From: Archegozetes longisetosus
Taxonomy: Eukaryota; Arthropoda; Arachnida; Sarcoptiformes; Trhypochthoniidae
Assembly (NCBI GenBank): GCA_018873245.2
Contig: JAEMBT020000002.1
Span: forward strand, 6,918,001-6,982,000
Direction of reading: 5' to 3'
DNA length: 64,000 bases
Positions 25,868 to 37,220 of this stretch are shown here, one piece after another. The position numbers and the translations under genes are program-made. The first letter of the stretch is position 1. Each line of letters begins with the position of its first letter. Under the pieces are notes generated by a model, which did no database searches, had not been told where the DNA came from, and was given only the letters and a program-made list of their open reading frames with translations.

Positions 25868-27145
25868 CTAAGAGGAACTCTTAGAATTATTGTCAGAATT
25901 TTTCTCCTTCTCTAAAAGGTTCTCAAATTTTTCAAACTCTTTAATAGCGATTTCATCAGTTTCATCGGTAACCTTAAAGCAAATTGATTAGTTTAATTTT
26001 CTAAATGTCAAAAATCAAGTTGTAATATAATAATATTTCAACAGATTTTCAATCGACAATTTAGTACTTGACTAGACATAAATCTACAATTGATTGAATC
26101 ATATGCATAATCAGTTTAATAAATAAAACATAAACCTAATTGATATTTAGCTGACCTGTTCAACACTCAAAACTTCAGGAATATAAAACTGAAGCATATT
26201 CTGGATTCCATTTTTCAAAGTGACGATAGAAGAAGGACATGAAGTACAAGCGCCCTGCAATTTGAGCTTAACTATACCATTATCAAAACCCTGTTAATTG
26301 CAAAACAATAGTCAGCGATTTACGTAACATATGATAGTACTACAAACCATAAACATGACATCTCCTCCATCTTCTTGTACAGTAGGTCTTATGCGAGTTT
26401 CAAGAAGTTCCTTAATCATGGCTACAGTTTCGTCATCTTCAGATGTGATTTCTATGGCCAAATGAATAAGTTTAAGCAAAGAGTTGATTGAAAAAATAGA
26501 GAAGAGACTAGATCAATACCAGTTTGATTGTTGTCACCACTTTCTAAAATGACAGGGAGACCTGAGGAGAAGAAGTCCATAATAGTAGCAAAGATTTCTG
26601 GCTTTAAAATTTTCCATTCGACATCATCATCAGATTTAGTAATGGTAATAAAATCAGACCCAAAGAAAACTCCTTTAACGCCTTCTATACGAAATATGGC
26701 TTTAGCCAAAGGGGACTTATTGAGGGCCGACATGGCTGTCGGGAAGTCTATAGTTCCAGATTCTAACACTTTAACACCAGGGAAGAACTTGAGGCTATTT
26801 GGATTTGGCGTCTCTTCGATTTGAATAAACATAAATCGCTCTAAAAATAGTAATTTTTATAATTCATATTAATCTCTTACTAATTTTGATTGCAGTCAAT
26901 CGTCATTTACTTATTATTGAGCATGGATTGAATTTCTTGTTTTTCAACAAATTTCTCGGTGAAAGTGAATGACTTTGTCTTATTTGCATATTTCGGCTTA
27001 GATTCGTCTTCAAAATAATCGGCAGATTGGTTGATATTGATGGTGAGCAATCACTTATCGATGACATGACTCGGTTCAAATGATTACAAGTTGGAGATAA
27101 TTTAGACTTAAATAAGAAGTTTCTGATAAAACAGTTGGAATACAT
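25868..27145 (-). CDS. NFU1: NFU1 iron-sulfur cluster scaffold, mitochondrial
   Basis: Late-acting Fe-S carrier that supplies [4Fe-4S] clusters, notably to lipoyl synthase and hence to the 2-oxoacid dehydrogenase complexes. Exons 27145-26911, 26840-26520, 26451-26348, 26290-26156 and 25972-25868 join in phase to give 299 residues. The first ~90 residues are basic, Ser/Asn-rich and fit a mitochondrial presequence. The Nfu N-domain starts [16 protein letters not shown] and includes [13 protein letters not shown]. The NifU-like C-domain has [14 protein letters not shown] and the cluster-binding CxxC in GACTSCPSS. The family-typical acidic tail is present. The ATG at 27145 is the only suitable start. 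Confidence 0.95.
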
Positions 27146-27537
27146 TATTATTTGTTAGTGAACAAATTCAAATTTTACTAAAAGTGTTTACAGAGATAAA
27201 CAAAAACTGCAAACATTGAAGTTTTAAATTTCGACTTAGTAAACGGTCCCTTATCACATAGAAAACAATTTGATTTCTATGCAATGTTTTGAAAATGCAT
27301 TGATTTATATCCTAGATTTTCAAACTGCGTTTATGATCCACTAGTGGAAGGCCAAGTTAGAAAATTAATAGCGGAATTGATAGATTTATGATAAGTTTCA
27401 GTTGTATATGGTTTTTTATTGTTCTGCTTTGAGATATGCTATTTATCGCTAGTTAATTGCAGATAACTTTATGTGAAGCAGTGCTTATTTGATTGCCTTT
27501 GGGTAAAACTTCGATAAGTCTAATTTATATTCATATA

Positions 27538-27730
27538 CTATGGGTTGCAAAAGTGTTTATAGAAGTAGTTATTACTATTAAGAAATTGCGATTATCTATT
27601 CGTAATCAATGTAACTAAAACAAATATATTGAAGCCCATATGTTTTCAATATGTTTTGTTTATTTGTAAGTTTTTCAATTTTTTCATAAAACTTAGCGCA
27701 AAGTTAAGCAAACACTTTTGCAACGCACAG
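27538..27730. mobile_element. Tc1/mariner-type MITE (193 bp)
   Basis: The two ends are inverted copies of each other. The left end reads CTATGGGTTGCAAAAGTG and the reverse complement of the right end CTGTGCGTTGCAAAAGTG, continuing TTT in both, so about 21 bp match with two mismatches, including a perfect 15-bp core. TA flanks both ends (27536-27537 and 27731-27732), as expected for a Tc1/mariner target-site duplication. The interior is AT-rich and non-coding, so the element is non-autonomous. The assignment is inference from terminal repeats and TA flanks. Confidence 0.6.
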
Positions 27731-29850
27731 TACAATAATGAAGTAATAAAAGCAGCAATTGAGAAAAGTTTGCTCTTTAGGATTGAAATTTGAACGCAAA
27801 AGGAGTGGTATATTTCCTATGGTTCATAGGCCTAACACAGATTTCAATGAGTATCACATCATCCGAAAGCTCCTTTGATGCTGTAGACAAAAATCTGTAA
27901 TCTGTAGGAACTTTTTACGAAAATCAACAGTTTTCAAGATGAGAGGAAAACCACCTTACTATAAAAATTGACTTCTTTTATTTTTACGGGTTTTTAACCT
28001 AAAAAATATAATTTTTGGATTATCCACTTCCCAATACATGAGGTCCAGCTCCAACGAAGATCCTTCCGAAATCTTAGAGTCAGGCTTCGCAAGGTACAAG
28101 TACATGGATAATTTTGCCTTTGGTTAACCCCAAGAAATAGTTTAAGAAGTAGGATCGTGAATGTTCGCCTGGCTGACTCGAGCTTTCTAAGGACACACAC
28201 ACGTATATATATGATGGGGTTTGATCTTGTAACGAGTGAATCAGTAATTCCGTCTGTATTGTTTAGGAGTATATAACCCGGAGACGGAATGAGAGACTAT
28301 GTGTTGTTTATGCATTTAGACTGAGTCAATTCAGATCTATTCAGCCATGCCAATATCAAAATAGGCGAAAATATCCTCCTTTAAAAATTATTTCAAAAAC
28401 AAATTTTGCTCATTGAAAGTTAAATTATCTTTTAGCAGCTTTTCAAATAATAGTTGTTAAGTTTAAAAGTAAACTTAAAATTTGATAATTCATTTTCTCA
28501 CTTATGAGTTGATTATGAAAGAATAGTTTCAAAATGAAGTGGTAAGAAAATTGATTTACTTTAAAAAGAGCTGCTATGAAGTGAGTTGAATGGAGGTTAA
28601 AAAATTAAGTTAAAAATTGAATTGATTCGGTTTCTTAATTAGAATCTATGAAAAAGAATAGGACCTCCTATAAAGCAATTTCCTATAAAAGCATTTCCTG
28701 CGAGTGTTAACCATTCGATGCCACTTTTACTCTTCAATTCAACTTTTTGATCATTAGAGTAATACTTTTGTAAAACTTGACAAAATACTCATTAAGCAGA
28801 TTGGTTTTGACTTGCAAACTAGAATATGACATGCACTAAAATATAGTTGAATTCAACGCTTACGCTACGATTCGTATTAAGAGATTTGGATAATTACTGA
28901 ACTGAGAGCCTGAATATCAATTTTTTAATGAATCTTCAGTGATCTCTATTTGAATAAATTTAGAAAAAAGTCTGTTACGGTATAGAATATCGAAGTTAGA
29001 AATAGCTGCAGAACACGAATTCGTGCTAAACAGTCATAACAGAATACTGAAAGTTATACTGTACTATTTCCATGAAAAGCGCTGTTACTAATACAAACAA
29101 AACACTCAGATTTCCATAAAATAAACTTTGGAATACCATATAATATATAGAGAGAGCAGTTCCCATCTTCAAGTTTAATAAACGAATTATGACTGATACA
29201 AGTCTTAAGTCTGGTAATACTATATAACGACTGATAAGAATGCATGAGACGACTGAAAGATGAGGAAAAACAGTTGAGGGCTAATTGAAGAAAAATAGGA
29301 TTTCCTAATTTCTACAAGCATTATTTGGAATAATAAATCGATTCTAGAGAATCAATAGAATTTACTAGAAGATTAGGCGACAAATCATACTTGAGCTCAA
29401 GATTTAACCTGGAATCAGATTTATTTTCGAAACAATGAACAAATGAGACAATGATTATAATGCACATTATAATAACTAAGATAATAAATTAGTTGTATTA
29501 GATGGCAGTGATTTGATCAATGATAAATACGAAAATGAATGCTAGACTTTAATGTATAAGGAGTAAAGATCTATTAGATTTAGAACAAATATTAACATAA
29601 AAACGTTAACGCCATCGAAGAGAGAAATGCAGCCAAATTCGAAGTGTAAAATCGATCGGAAAATAACTAACAAATATAGGAATGTAAACTTACAATCAAA
29701 TTGATATATAGGTAGTAACACAGTGAAGCATTGATTGATATTCTTAACCTATGATCTAAACTTCTCACAAATCATCAAATATCAAAAGACAATCTTTGTC
29801 TGCATATTATGAGTAAAGAGAGATTGAGGGACACAAACGCATCAGGAAAT
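27731..29850. other. Intergenic region with possible decayed element
   Basis: About 2.1 kb between the MITE and the flower stop. The part near 28030-28330 is less AT-rich than its surroundings. It contains an inverted 9-bp pair ATTCCGTCT/AGACGGAAT at about 28239-28282 and minus-strand fragments that look protein-like (for example SSLELDLMYWEVDNPK) but are broken by stops. I cannot name a source; an old transposon or LTR fragment is possible. From 28400 to 29770 I see nothing. Confidence 0.3.
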
Positions 29851-30841
29851 TTATGGTGAAGTCGGTGAGTATGGCTGACCAGCAGTCGGTGTTCCTCCAG
29901 CTTGAAATCGCATTTCGTCACGACTTGCCCTACGAACACAATCAATTGGATTAGTGATGAGTTATATGAACGCAATCAATCAATACGTACTTTCTTCCGA
30001 GAACCAACATCCCAAAAATGGCTGTCACACCGAGAGATGCTAAAAAGCCGAGAATAAAAGCAAAGCCATAGCAACCCATCGACACTCCGACAATAAATGG
30101 CACTAAAGCCAAGCTATTTGTCAAAATTTGATTATGAATTAGTCAAACGTAAACTGATATTTAATGATAAAAGTTGATAAGAGTGATGGTTCATACAATG
30201 CATAAATGGAAGCTTTGAACCAATGAGGTTTTCCTTCAACAAATCTGCCGACTCCACGAGCGAAGGATAGAAATGCCACAAATGAAGGCGCTTCGATGCT
30301 TAATATGGCTACAGCTGCCAATCTATCACAACAATCAATTACTGATAATTAGATACAATTACTTATGATATGACGCGGCCGAAGATATCACAAAAATCAA
30401 GACATGTTTATAAATCAGATATTAAGAAAAGTAAAGAGAGATATAACGAAAGTGATATAAGAATAATAGTGAATATAAAGATAGATGTCATACAATTGAA
30501 GAATTCCGGGCAGAATGCATTGAATAGCTATTGGACTGATAGTTGTTAATAAACCACATAATACAAGAACTACAGCCAAAGCAGTTGCGATTTGACTGGA
30601 CCAGGACTCAACCCACCTATACATTAAGATATTATACAATAATTACATAAGAATTACAAAAATTAACAATTAAGTTTATAGTATAAGATAATTACATAAA
30701 TATTACAATAATTAAATTTTAACCTAATCAAGACAACATTTGATGTATGAATAGAAATAATATTAATAAATGTGTATTAGTATGAAATAAATACCAAGAT
30801 TGTGGCTGTTGTCCATCAGGAGAGGATGGATTCATCATCAT
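29851..30841 (-). CDS. flower: Calcium channel flower (CACFD1 family)
   Basis: Synaptic-vesicle/plasma-membrane Ca2+ channel linked in flies to endocytosis and cell competition. Exons 30841-30795, 30616-30494, 30322-30197, 30113-29991 and 29929-29851 give 165 residues. Four hydrophobic segments are seen: IATALAVVLVLCGLL, a following stretch around PIAIQCILPGILQL into AAVAILSIEAP, ALVPFIVGVSMGCYGF, and GFLASLGVTAIFGMLVL. The putative pore glutamate sits in IEAPSF, matching the conserved EAP of the family. After the last membrane segment GRKASRDEMR matches the fly GKKASAEDMR region, and a short Pro/Ser/Thr tail ends the protein. All intron phases agree. Confidence 0.9.
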
Positions 30842-30874
30842 TTTGATTGATTTACAGTTTATTACGATTATCAG

Positions 30875-30958
30875 TCAAATAGAGGTTCAAATAGAGATTC
30901 AGTTTGGGATTCAAATTGGGATTCAAAATGAGATTCAAATAGAGATTGAAATTGATTG
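30875..30958. repeat. 12-bp minisatellite before flower start
   Basis: Seven consecutive 12-bp units with consensus TCAAATAGAGAT, each diverged by zero to a few bases, run 34 nt upstream of the flower ATG (minus strand). An eighth partial unit follows at 30960-30971. The position places it in the flower 5' UTR or core promoter. Confidence 0.8.
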
Positions 30959-31485
30959 TTGAAATAGATGAGAAAGTGAACAGTTTTTAAATCAAATAAT
31001 CGATAGCATAGAGCGCTGTTCTCCGGCAAAACATTTTAGCAAAACTTTACTCAAACATAAGGGTTTTTTAATAAATTACATTCACTTATATAACCCTGTA
31101 AAAGACTCAGCAGACGAGCCACTCATTTCTGTATTTATACCTGTTATAGTTGAATATGACGTATAATTATTGAAAAATACTGATCGAGATCAATGATAAA
31201 CCTATGGGAATTACTAAATCGTTATTCAAGGCTTTTGATATGATCTTGATTTTGTTTTTGTGCTTCTAATAGCAAGTTTGTTTTCCATAAACTAGAATTT
31301 GACTAGAGCCAAAATATATTCAATGTTAATATTTGAATGTTAATGTTTTGATAAGTAATAAAACATTTTCCAAGCAATATTTGTATCGATTGCAAGTTTT
31401 GAATTTGAAAACTTTTTTCACCTTAATTTCAAATAAAATTTTATAAATAGATATTCATTTGAAACATAAGCTATTGAATGATAAA

Positions 31486-32928
31486 ATGTTTAGTACTAAG
31501 TACATATGTCGTAGTCTGAAACACATTTCAAATGATTTTTATTTATTTAAACATTTAAAAAATTATTCTAATGTGAAAAGCAATTTAATTCATACGAGTA
31601 GTAAAAGTTTGTCGAACTTTGAATGGAGTGACGCTCTGATGCTCGAGAACAATCTGACTGAAGAAGAAATACAAATTAGAGATCAACTGCGATCGTATTG
31701 TGATGAAAAATTGATGCCGAGAGTTCTTATGGCCAATAGAAACGAACGCTTCGACAGAGAGATAATATCAGAAATGGGAAGTTTAGGTGTTTTGGGACCA
31801 ACGATTAAAGGTTATGGCTGTGCAAATGTATCTTCAGTTGCTTATGGATTGATAGCTAGAGAAGTCGAACGAGTTGATAGCAGTTATCGTTCAGCAATGA
31901 GCGTTCAGTCGTCTCTTGTGATGCACCCGATTTATGCTTTTGGGTCTGAAGAACAGAAACAGAACTATTTACCAAAATTAGCAAAGGGCTCAATAATAGG
32001 TTGCATAATTGAATACCTTTTACTTTTCTCATAGTTCTTCCTAACTTAAGGTTGTTTTGGTTTGACTGAACCTAATCATGGCAGCGATCCTTCAAGTATG
32101 GAAACTAAAGCCACTTACGATTCAAGTTCCAAGACTTACACTCTTAATGGAACTAAAACTTGGATAACCAATGCCCCGATCGCTGATATCTGCGTAGTTT
32201 GGGCTAAATTGGATAACAAAATACGCGGGTTTATCCTAGAGAGAGAATGAAGGGCTTGTCAACACCAAAAATTGAAGGAAAATTTTCGCTACGCGCTTCT
32301 GTAACAGGAATGATTGTTATGGAAGATGTGAAAGTTCCTCAAAACAATATTTTGCCAAATGTCGAAGGCTTGAGAGGACCGTTTGAATGTCTAAATAATG
32401 CTCGCTTTGGTATTGCGTGGGGAGCTTTAGGTATTTAGTTTTTCATATTTTAAATGCTTGTTGTAACTGATTTGTTGTAAATGATTTAACATATTAATCA
32501 AGTTATATTTTGTGACTTTAGGTGCAGCCGAGTTCTGTCTGAGCACTGCCCGTAATTATGCATTAGAACGTAAACAATTTAAGAGACCGCTAGCAAAGAA
32601 TCAATTGATTCAGAAAAAGTTAGCCGACATGTTGACTGAGATCTCAATAGGTCTTCAAGGATGCTTACAAGTGGGACGACTGAAAGATAAAGGTTTAGCT
32701 AAACCTGAAATGATTTCTTTAATTAAACGGAATTCATGTGGAAAAGCATTAGAAATAGCTAGAAATGCACGTGACATTTTAGGAGGCAATGGAATATGTG
32801 ATGAATACCACATTATCAGACATGTCATGAATCTAGAAGCAGTCAATACTTACGAAGGAACACATGATATTCATGCTCTGATTCTCGGACGTGCCATTAC
32901 TGGACTTCAAGCATTCACTACTGATTAG
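31486..32928 (+). CDS. GCDH: Glutaryl-CoA dehydrogenase, mitochondrial (one-base frameshift)
   Basis: FAD-dependent acyl-CoA dehydrogenase that converts glutaryl-CoA to crotonyl-CoA in lysine and tryptophan breakdown. Exons 31486-31999, 32051-32430 and 32522-32928 give 433 residues once one base is allowed for (human 438). The first ~45 residues are a basic mitochondrial presequence. Family motifs: [73 protein letters not shown] and the catalytic-glutamate region [18 protein letters not shown]. At 32245-32246, within a GAGAGAGA run, one base is missing: the frame reads ILERE-stop whereas the conserved continuation [13 protein letters not shown] is in the next frame. Everything else is intact, so an assembly error is as likely as a real lesion. 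Confidence 0.93.
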
Positions 32929-34400
32929 GAAGATCTCAGTATGAGCTCTACTCAATTCCAGATTTATCATTGAATGACATTTAATGTTTGCATTTGCAAA
33001 AACGATTTTATACTCTAAATTTGTTGCCTTTCAAATATATATATATATTGTTGCTTATATAAATGAGTATTTCTTACACAAAGTTTCTTGGCATAAAGTA
33101 TTTTATCAAACATTTTCCCATAAATGCTTAAATTTAGATCATCTTCCATTGATTCATTAGATAAATGCCAACTTTACGTGAAATGAATTTATCTTTTATG
33201 GACTCTGAGAATGCGATTGCCACATTCATCAGCTTCTTATTTATTATTAAATGGAATCAAACTGCATTAAAAACTTCTTTATGAGCAAAGAATCAAATAT
33301 GATGAAAAGTTAACTTTTGGGACTGTAACGTACAATTAATCTAAGTGAAGTGACTAAGCAAATTGAAGTGCTTGCGTACTGGTAAACATTCTCTCTATAA
33401 GAATGAATTTGATTTTTAGACTCAACCTCCAATACTGTATAGTTTCTAATGAAATATCGTGAACTAATCCACAAACTTATTTATCGTAGTAAAATTTGAC
33501 GGTAATTCCAGTAAAAACATGGAGAGTATTTTATGCAAATTCGAAACAACTGAATAAAAGTGGTCGTTCAGACAAATAATGAACGTTTTATAGTAAAAAT
33601 CAGTTGAAATAAGTATTAATATGATAACTTGAAATAGAAGTTTGTTAGAAGAGGTACTAAGCATTACATCATTTGTCAAAAGCTTGAGATTTGAAGTATT
33701 CTTAGCCTAAAATTACAAATTAATGCAGCAAAATATGTTTTAATGTAAAGAATCTTTTCAAATATCCACTATGAATTTATTCAAAGACACCAGTATTTTA
33801 TTCTGTTTTGGAAGTTGCCTTCGTTTAGAGTTATTTCAAGGAAGAACTCTGCTATTTTGATAATAATTTAAAGAAGATTTGAATATTAACACTGAAATTC
33901 GAAGAAACCTCCAGGATTACTTTCGTTAAAATACTGGAGACGACCAAACAAGCTGTTCAATGTTGTAGGTTGCAGGCCAATCCTGAGGATTCTGTAGCGT
34001 TAGCTACTGGTACATGTATCACTATTTAAGAAACACTTATTTAATCAACTCTATTGAACTTTTCAATAATATTGAGAAATGTGAATACTAGAAAGAAATC
34101 ACAATAAATTTGTCTAATTGAAAATTGAAGGAGTAGAAAAGATAATATTTAGTAATTAAAAATGAATATTTATATGCGATGCATTATTACAAAGTAGATT
34201 TAATACAAAAGAAAAATTAGATCGAAAAAATTAGATCGAATGGAGTAACCGACTATTAAAAAAAGTGAATCTTTTAATAATAGTAATTTGAGTCTAGTGT
34301 AAGTGATAGATCACAAAATTATCTATAATAATAACAGTAAACGTAAAAGCAGCTAAATTACCGCTAATCGATCATAATTATCATATAGATATCTCTTATT
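32929..34400. other. Convergent intergenic region GCDH/RasGEF gene
   Basis: About 1.47 kb between two convergent stops. It contains a TA-repeat near 33036-33050 and two tandem copies of an AAAAATTAGATCG word at about 34213-34241. No coding signal was seen. Confidence 0.4.
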
Positions 34401-37220
34401 TTATGTAACTTTCAAAACTGATGTATCATTTTCAACACTAATAGCTGGAGAGTTGATTTTCTTTGAAGGCTCCAAGAGCAGTGATCTTTTCATACTTACG
34501 TCCATACCTAAGATTGAAATCAAGTTGAAAATATGTAAGAATATCATAGTACAAAAAGTTAGTCTCAAATACCTTCGTAAGGATGCAACAAAAGGAAGTT
34601 CTTAACTTCGTCGTCATGATCTTCCAAGTAATATGAATTGACATTTTTCTGACAAATAACAAGTCCTCTGGCAATTTCTTGCAAAATTTCCTTTTCATCT
34701 TGTTCATTCAACTTTTGCATGTCTGCGACCGACCAAATATTTTTACAGGACGGCTGAGAACTTTTGGCATTTTTGCCGTTGTCTATACTGTTTCGAGTGA
34801 AGAGATTTGCTTTGATAAGTTTAGACTCACTGGTAATGGATTGTTTGCTATCACGAGATTGTTTGCTATCACGACTTTGTTTAGATGAGACAGAGTTAGT
34901 ACGACTAGTGGAGCTACTAGTGAGACTTCCAGAGTCGGAATGATCTTTGTTTTTCGATGAATGAAGTATGCGATGAAGTATACCTTTGTTATTTACTTTA
35001 TGCGAATCTTTGCTAATTCTTTCAACTCTTTTTTGTATTTGCCGTTTTGACTGCGCGGTATTTTCTAGGTCTACGATCTCATCTTCGACCCAATATGCAA
35101 GAGTTTCTGGTTTCGACCAATTGCTATGTAAGCGATGCTGTTTTACTTCAAAGTATTTGGAACCACATCTCTCTTTTAAGTCATCAATTAGATCGTCGAA
35201 TAGAGGAATGGATGGGGGAGAATAATCAAGTGTACTAGTTTCTCTTTTTATAAGTTCTGATAGTTCAATAAATTCACAATGGTGATCTGAATAATCATTC
35301 ACAATGATTTGCCAGCTTTGACGCAGTCTTGCAATTGGGGGACTTTGCAAACTCAATATTACCGAATAAACTGAATGCCAGTTTCTCAATAACTTAAGTT
35401 CTTCCGCAACCTTTCAAAATAAATCAAATCTAATTAGATTCTCAGACTAACTAATCGAATTAGAAAATATTATATTTGAATGAGGATCTATTTGACAAAC
35501 CTCTATGAAATAAGCCATCCTTTTAGCACAGTTTTCGACAAGTGTTTCTTGCAAAATAAAACTTACGATAAGTTGGATAGTGCGCTTCTGAAACCCTAAC
35601 AGTGCAGTTATATCTGGACAAGTGTCCTAAACATTTTGATTGATTTAAATCAGTACAAATATATTACTTTTATATTAGTGTTAGATTTGATAACAAACCG
35701 GATTTATAGAATGTGGTCGAATCAATAATGTAATAATTTCTGTATTTTTTATAGACAGAAAAAGGTCTTTTGCGATTAAAGTCAATTCGTTCGCAACCAC
35801 TTTAGGACTGACATTGTCGATAGATATGACACTGATTTGATCGCAAATTTTTGTTAGCGGATCTATGAATAATACAAACAGAAAAATGTATTTGATATAA
35901 TCTGATTTGTTTGATAATCAAAAAATGTTGACCTTTTTTATTTTCAAAATTCATAGTTTCAGAGGGAACTAACAGATTATTAGATTCATGTAAACTGCGT
36001 TGAGTCAGTTTAGGAAGGCGTCCAATATCTGGCGAAGATTTCTGGCGAATTACGCTCAACTTTTGTTGATAATCGTTCTTCTTGTGTTTATTTGGCTCAA
36101 TAGGAGCCCAAATCTGACCGTCGTGATAGCTTTTGCGCCTGAATTGCATCCGATCTGACGACTCTGCTCCGGGCGGACATAGACTTTGCCGCCGCCGAGC
36201 CTGAACAATCATAGAATAGACATCATTCCCAAAATGACTCAGTTCAGGAGATAGCAAGTGTCTGAAATCCTCGACAGAAGCATTCCATTTCAAATTTCGT
36301 TTTGATTCAGAATCCAACAGTTCAGAGCTTTCTTTAGAATCTAAGAACAATTCTGATGTCCATTCTCTCATAGGGAGACAATTAGCGCTTTGCAAAACTC
36401 TTTCGTATGTAACAGTTGGGTGTGGACTAAGAAAAAGAAATCTAGGTTGAAGCAGTGAACCCCGTCTAGCCATTCTTGATTTCTTCTTCTTTGAGCTTTC
36501 ATATTTAAAAAGTGCTTCATCTGCTTCTTCAATGATGTCGTTCCATTCCAATGGTTTCTTGAATATATTTTCAAAATGTCTGCTCTCAGTTGTAAGACTT
36601 AATGCAACGTTACACCCATCTGGAACTCCTTCACCGAATCTGTTGACAGGACAAAGTCCATTTTGTGAAACATTGGTTTCATTGATATTTCTATCGGTAT
36701 TGTCCCGAAAAACTATAGGAGTTTTCCATAATTTGTCTTTGATTATTTTGTTGGAGGGCTGAAAATACTTGTCCAAATCAACTGCTTTATCAAGAGACTG
36801 AACTAATTGAATTTCTTCATCGTCTAAATGAACCTTCTTTTTAATTAGAGGCCTATCCGAATGCAAATACGCAATTAACTCTGCGATTTCTTTCCGTCCT
36901 TCTTCTCTCAACTTTTTCTTAATCTTCTTTTGGTCCTTTGAGTTTTTACGATCATTTCTTTGAGAAATGTTTAGTAAAGCGTTTGATGATAAAGAATCAG
37001 AGCTATTTGAATCTGTCCCAATACTTTTTGACCGATCGACTGATTGGTTAACTTTAATAGCATTGAGGCCATTCTCGACAAGATCGATATTTTGTTGATC
37101 TTCAATCACTGGTTCACTATCAATCTGAATGACTGGTGAGTTGTTGTTATTAAAAGAAATGTTGAGTTGAGTTTCCAAATGATTAGACTTTTGTTTGATA
37201 GTTTTTAGATTTTTGACCAT
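34401..37220 (-). CDS. RasGEF (CDC25-homology) domain protein, orphan subtype
   Basis: Probable exchange factor for a Ras-family GTPase. Exons 37220-35933, 35862-35699, 35626-35501, 35410-34573 and 34507-34401 join in phase to give 840 residues. The first ~430 residues are charged and mostly disordered, with a basic run KKIKKKLREEGRKE and a more ordered patch around EGVPDGCNVALSL. The RasGEF core begins near residue 445 (VVANELTLIAKDLFLSI) and includes CAKRMAYFIEVAEELKLLRN and NWHSVYSVILSLQSPPIARL. The usual PFLG-x-LTDL segment is replaced by PSIPLFDDLIDDL, so the second half of the domain is divergent. A Ser-rich tail with tandem SRDSKQ units follows. I cannot assign it to RGL, RapGEF, RasGEF1 or SH2D3-type subfamilies. 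Confidence 0.8.

Noticed and set aside
29015-29026. Perfect 12-bp palindrome CACGAATTCGTG
   Set aside because: Palindromes of this size occur by chance in 64 kb; nothing around it supports a regulatory role.
35561-35610. Possible mini-intron (GTAAGTTTTATTTTGCAAG) in RasGEF exon 3
   Set aside because: At about 19 nt it is too short to splice, and reading through keeps the RasGEF helix intact.
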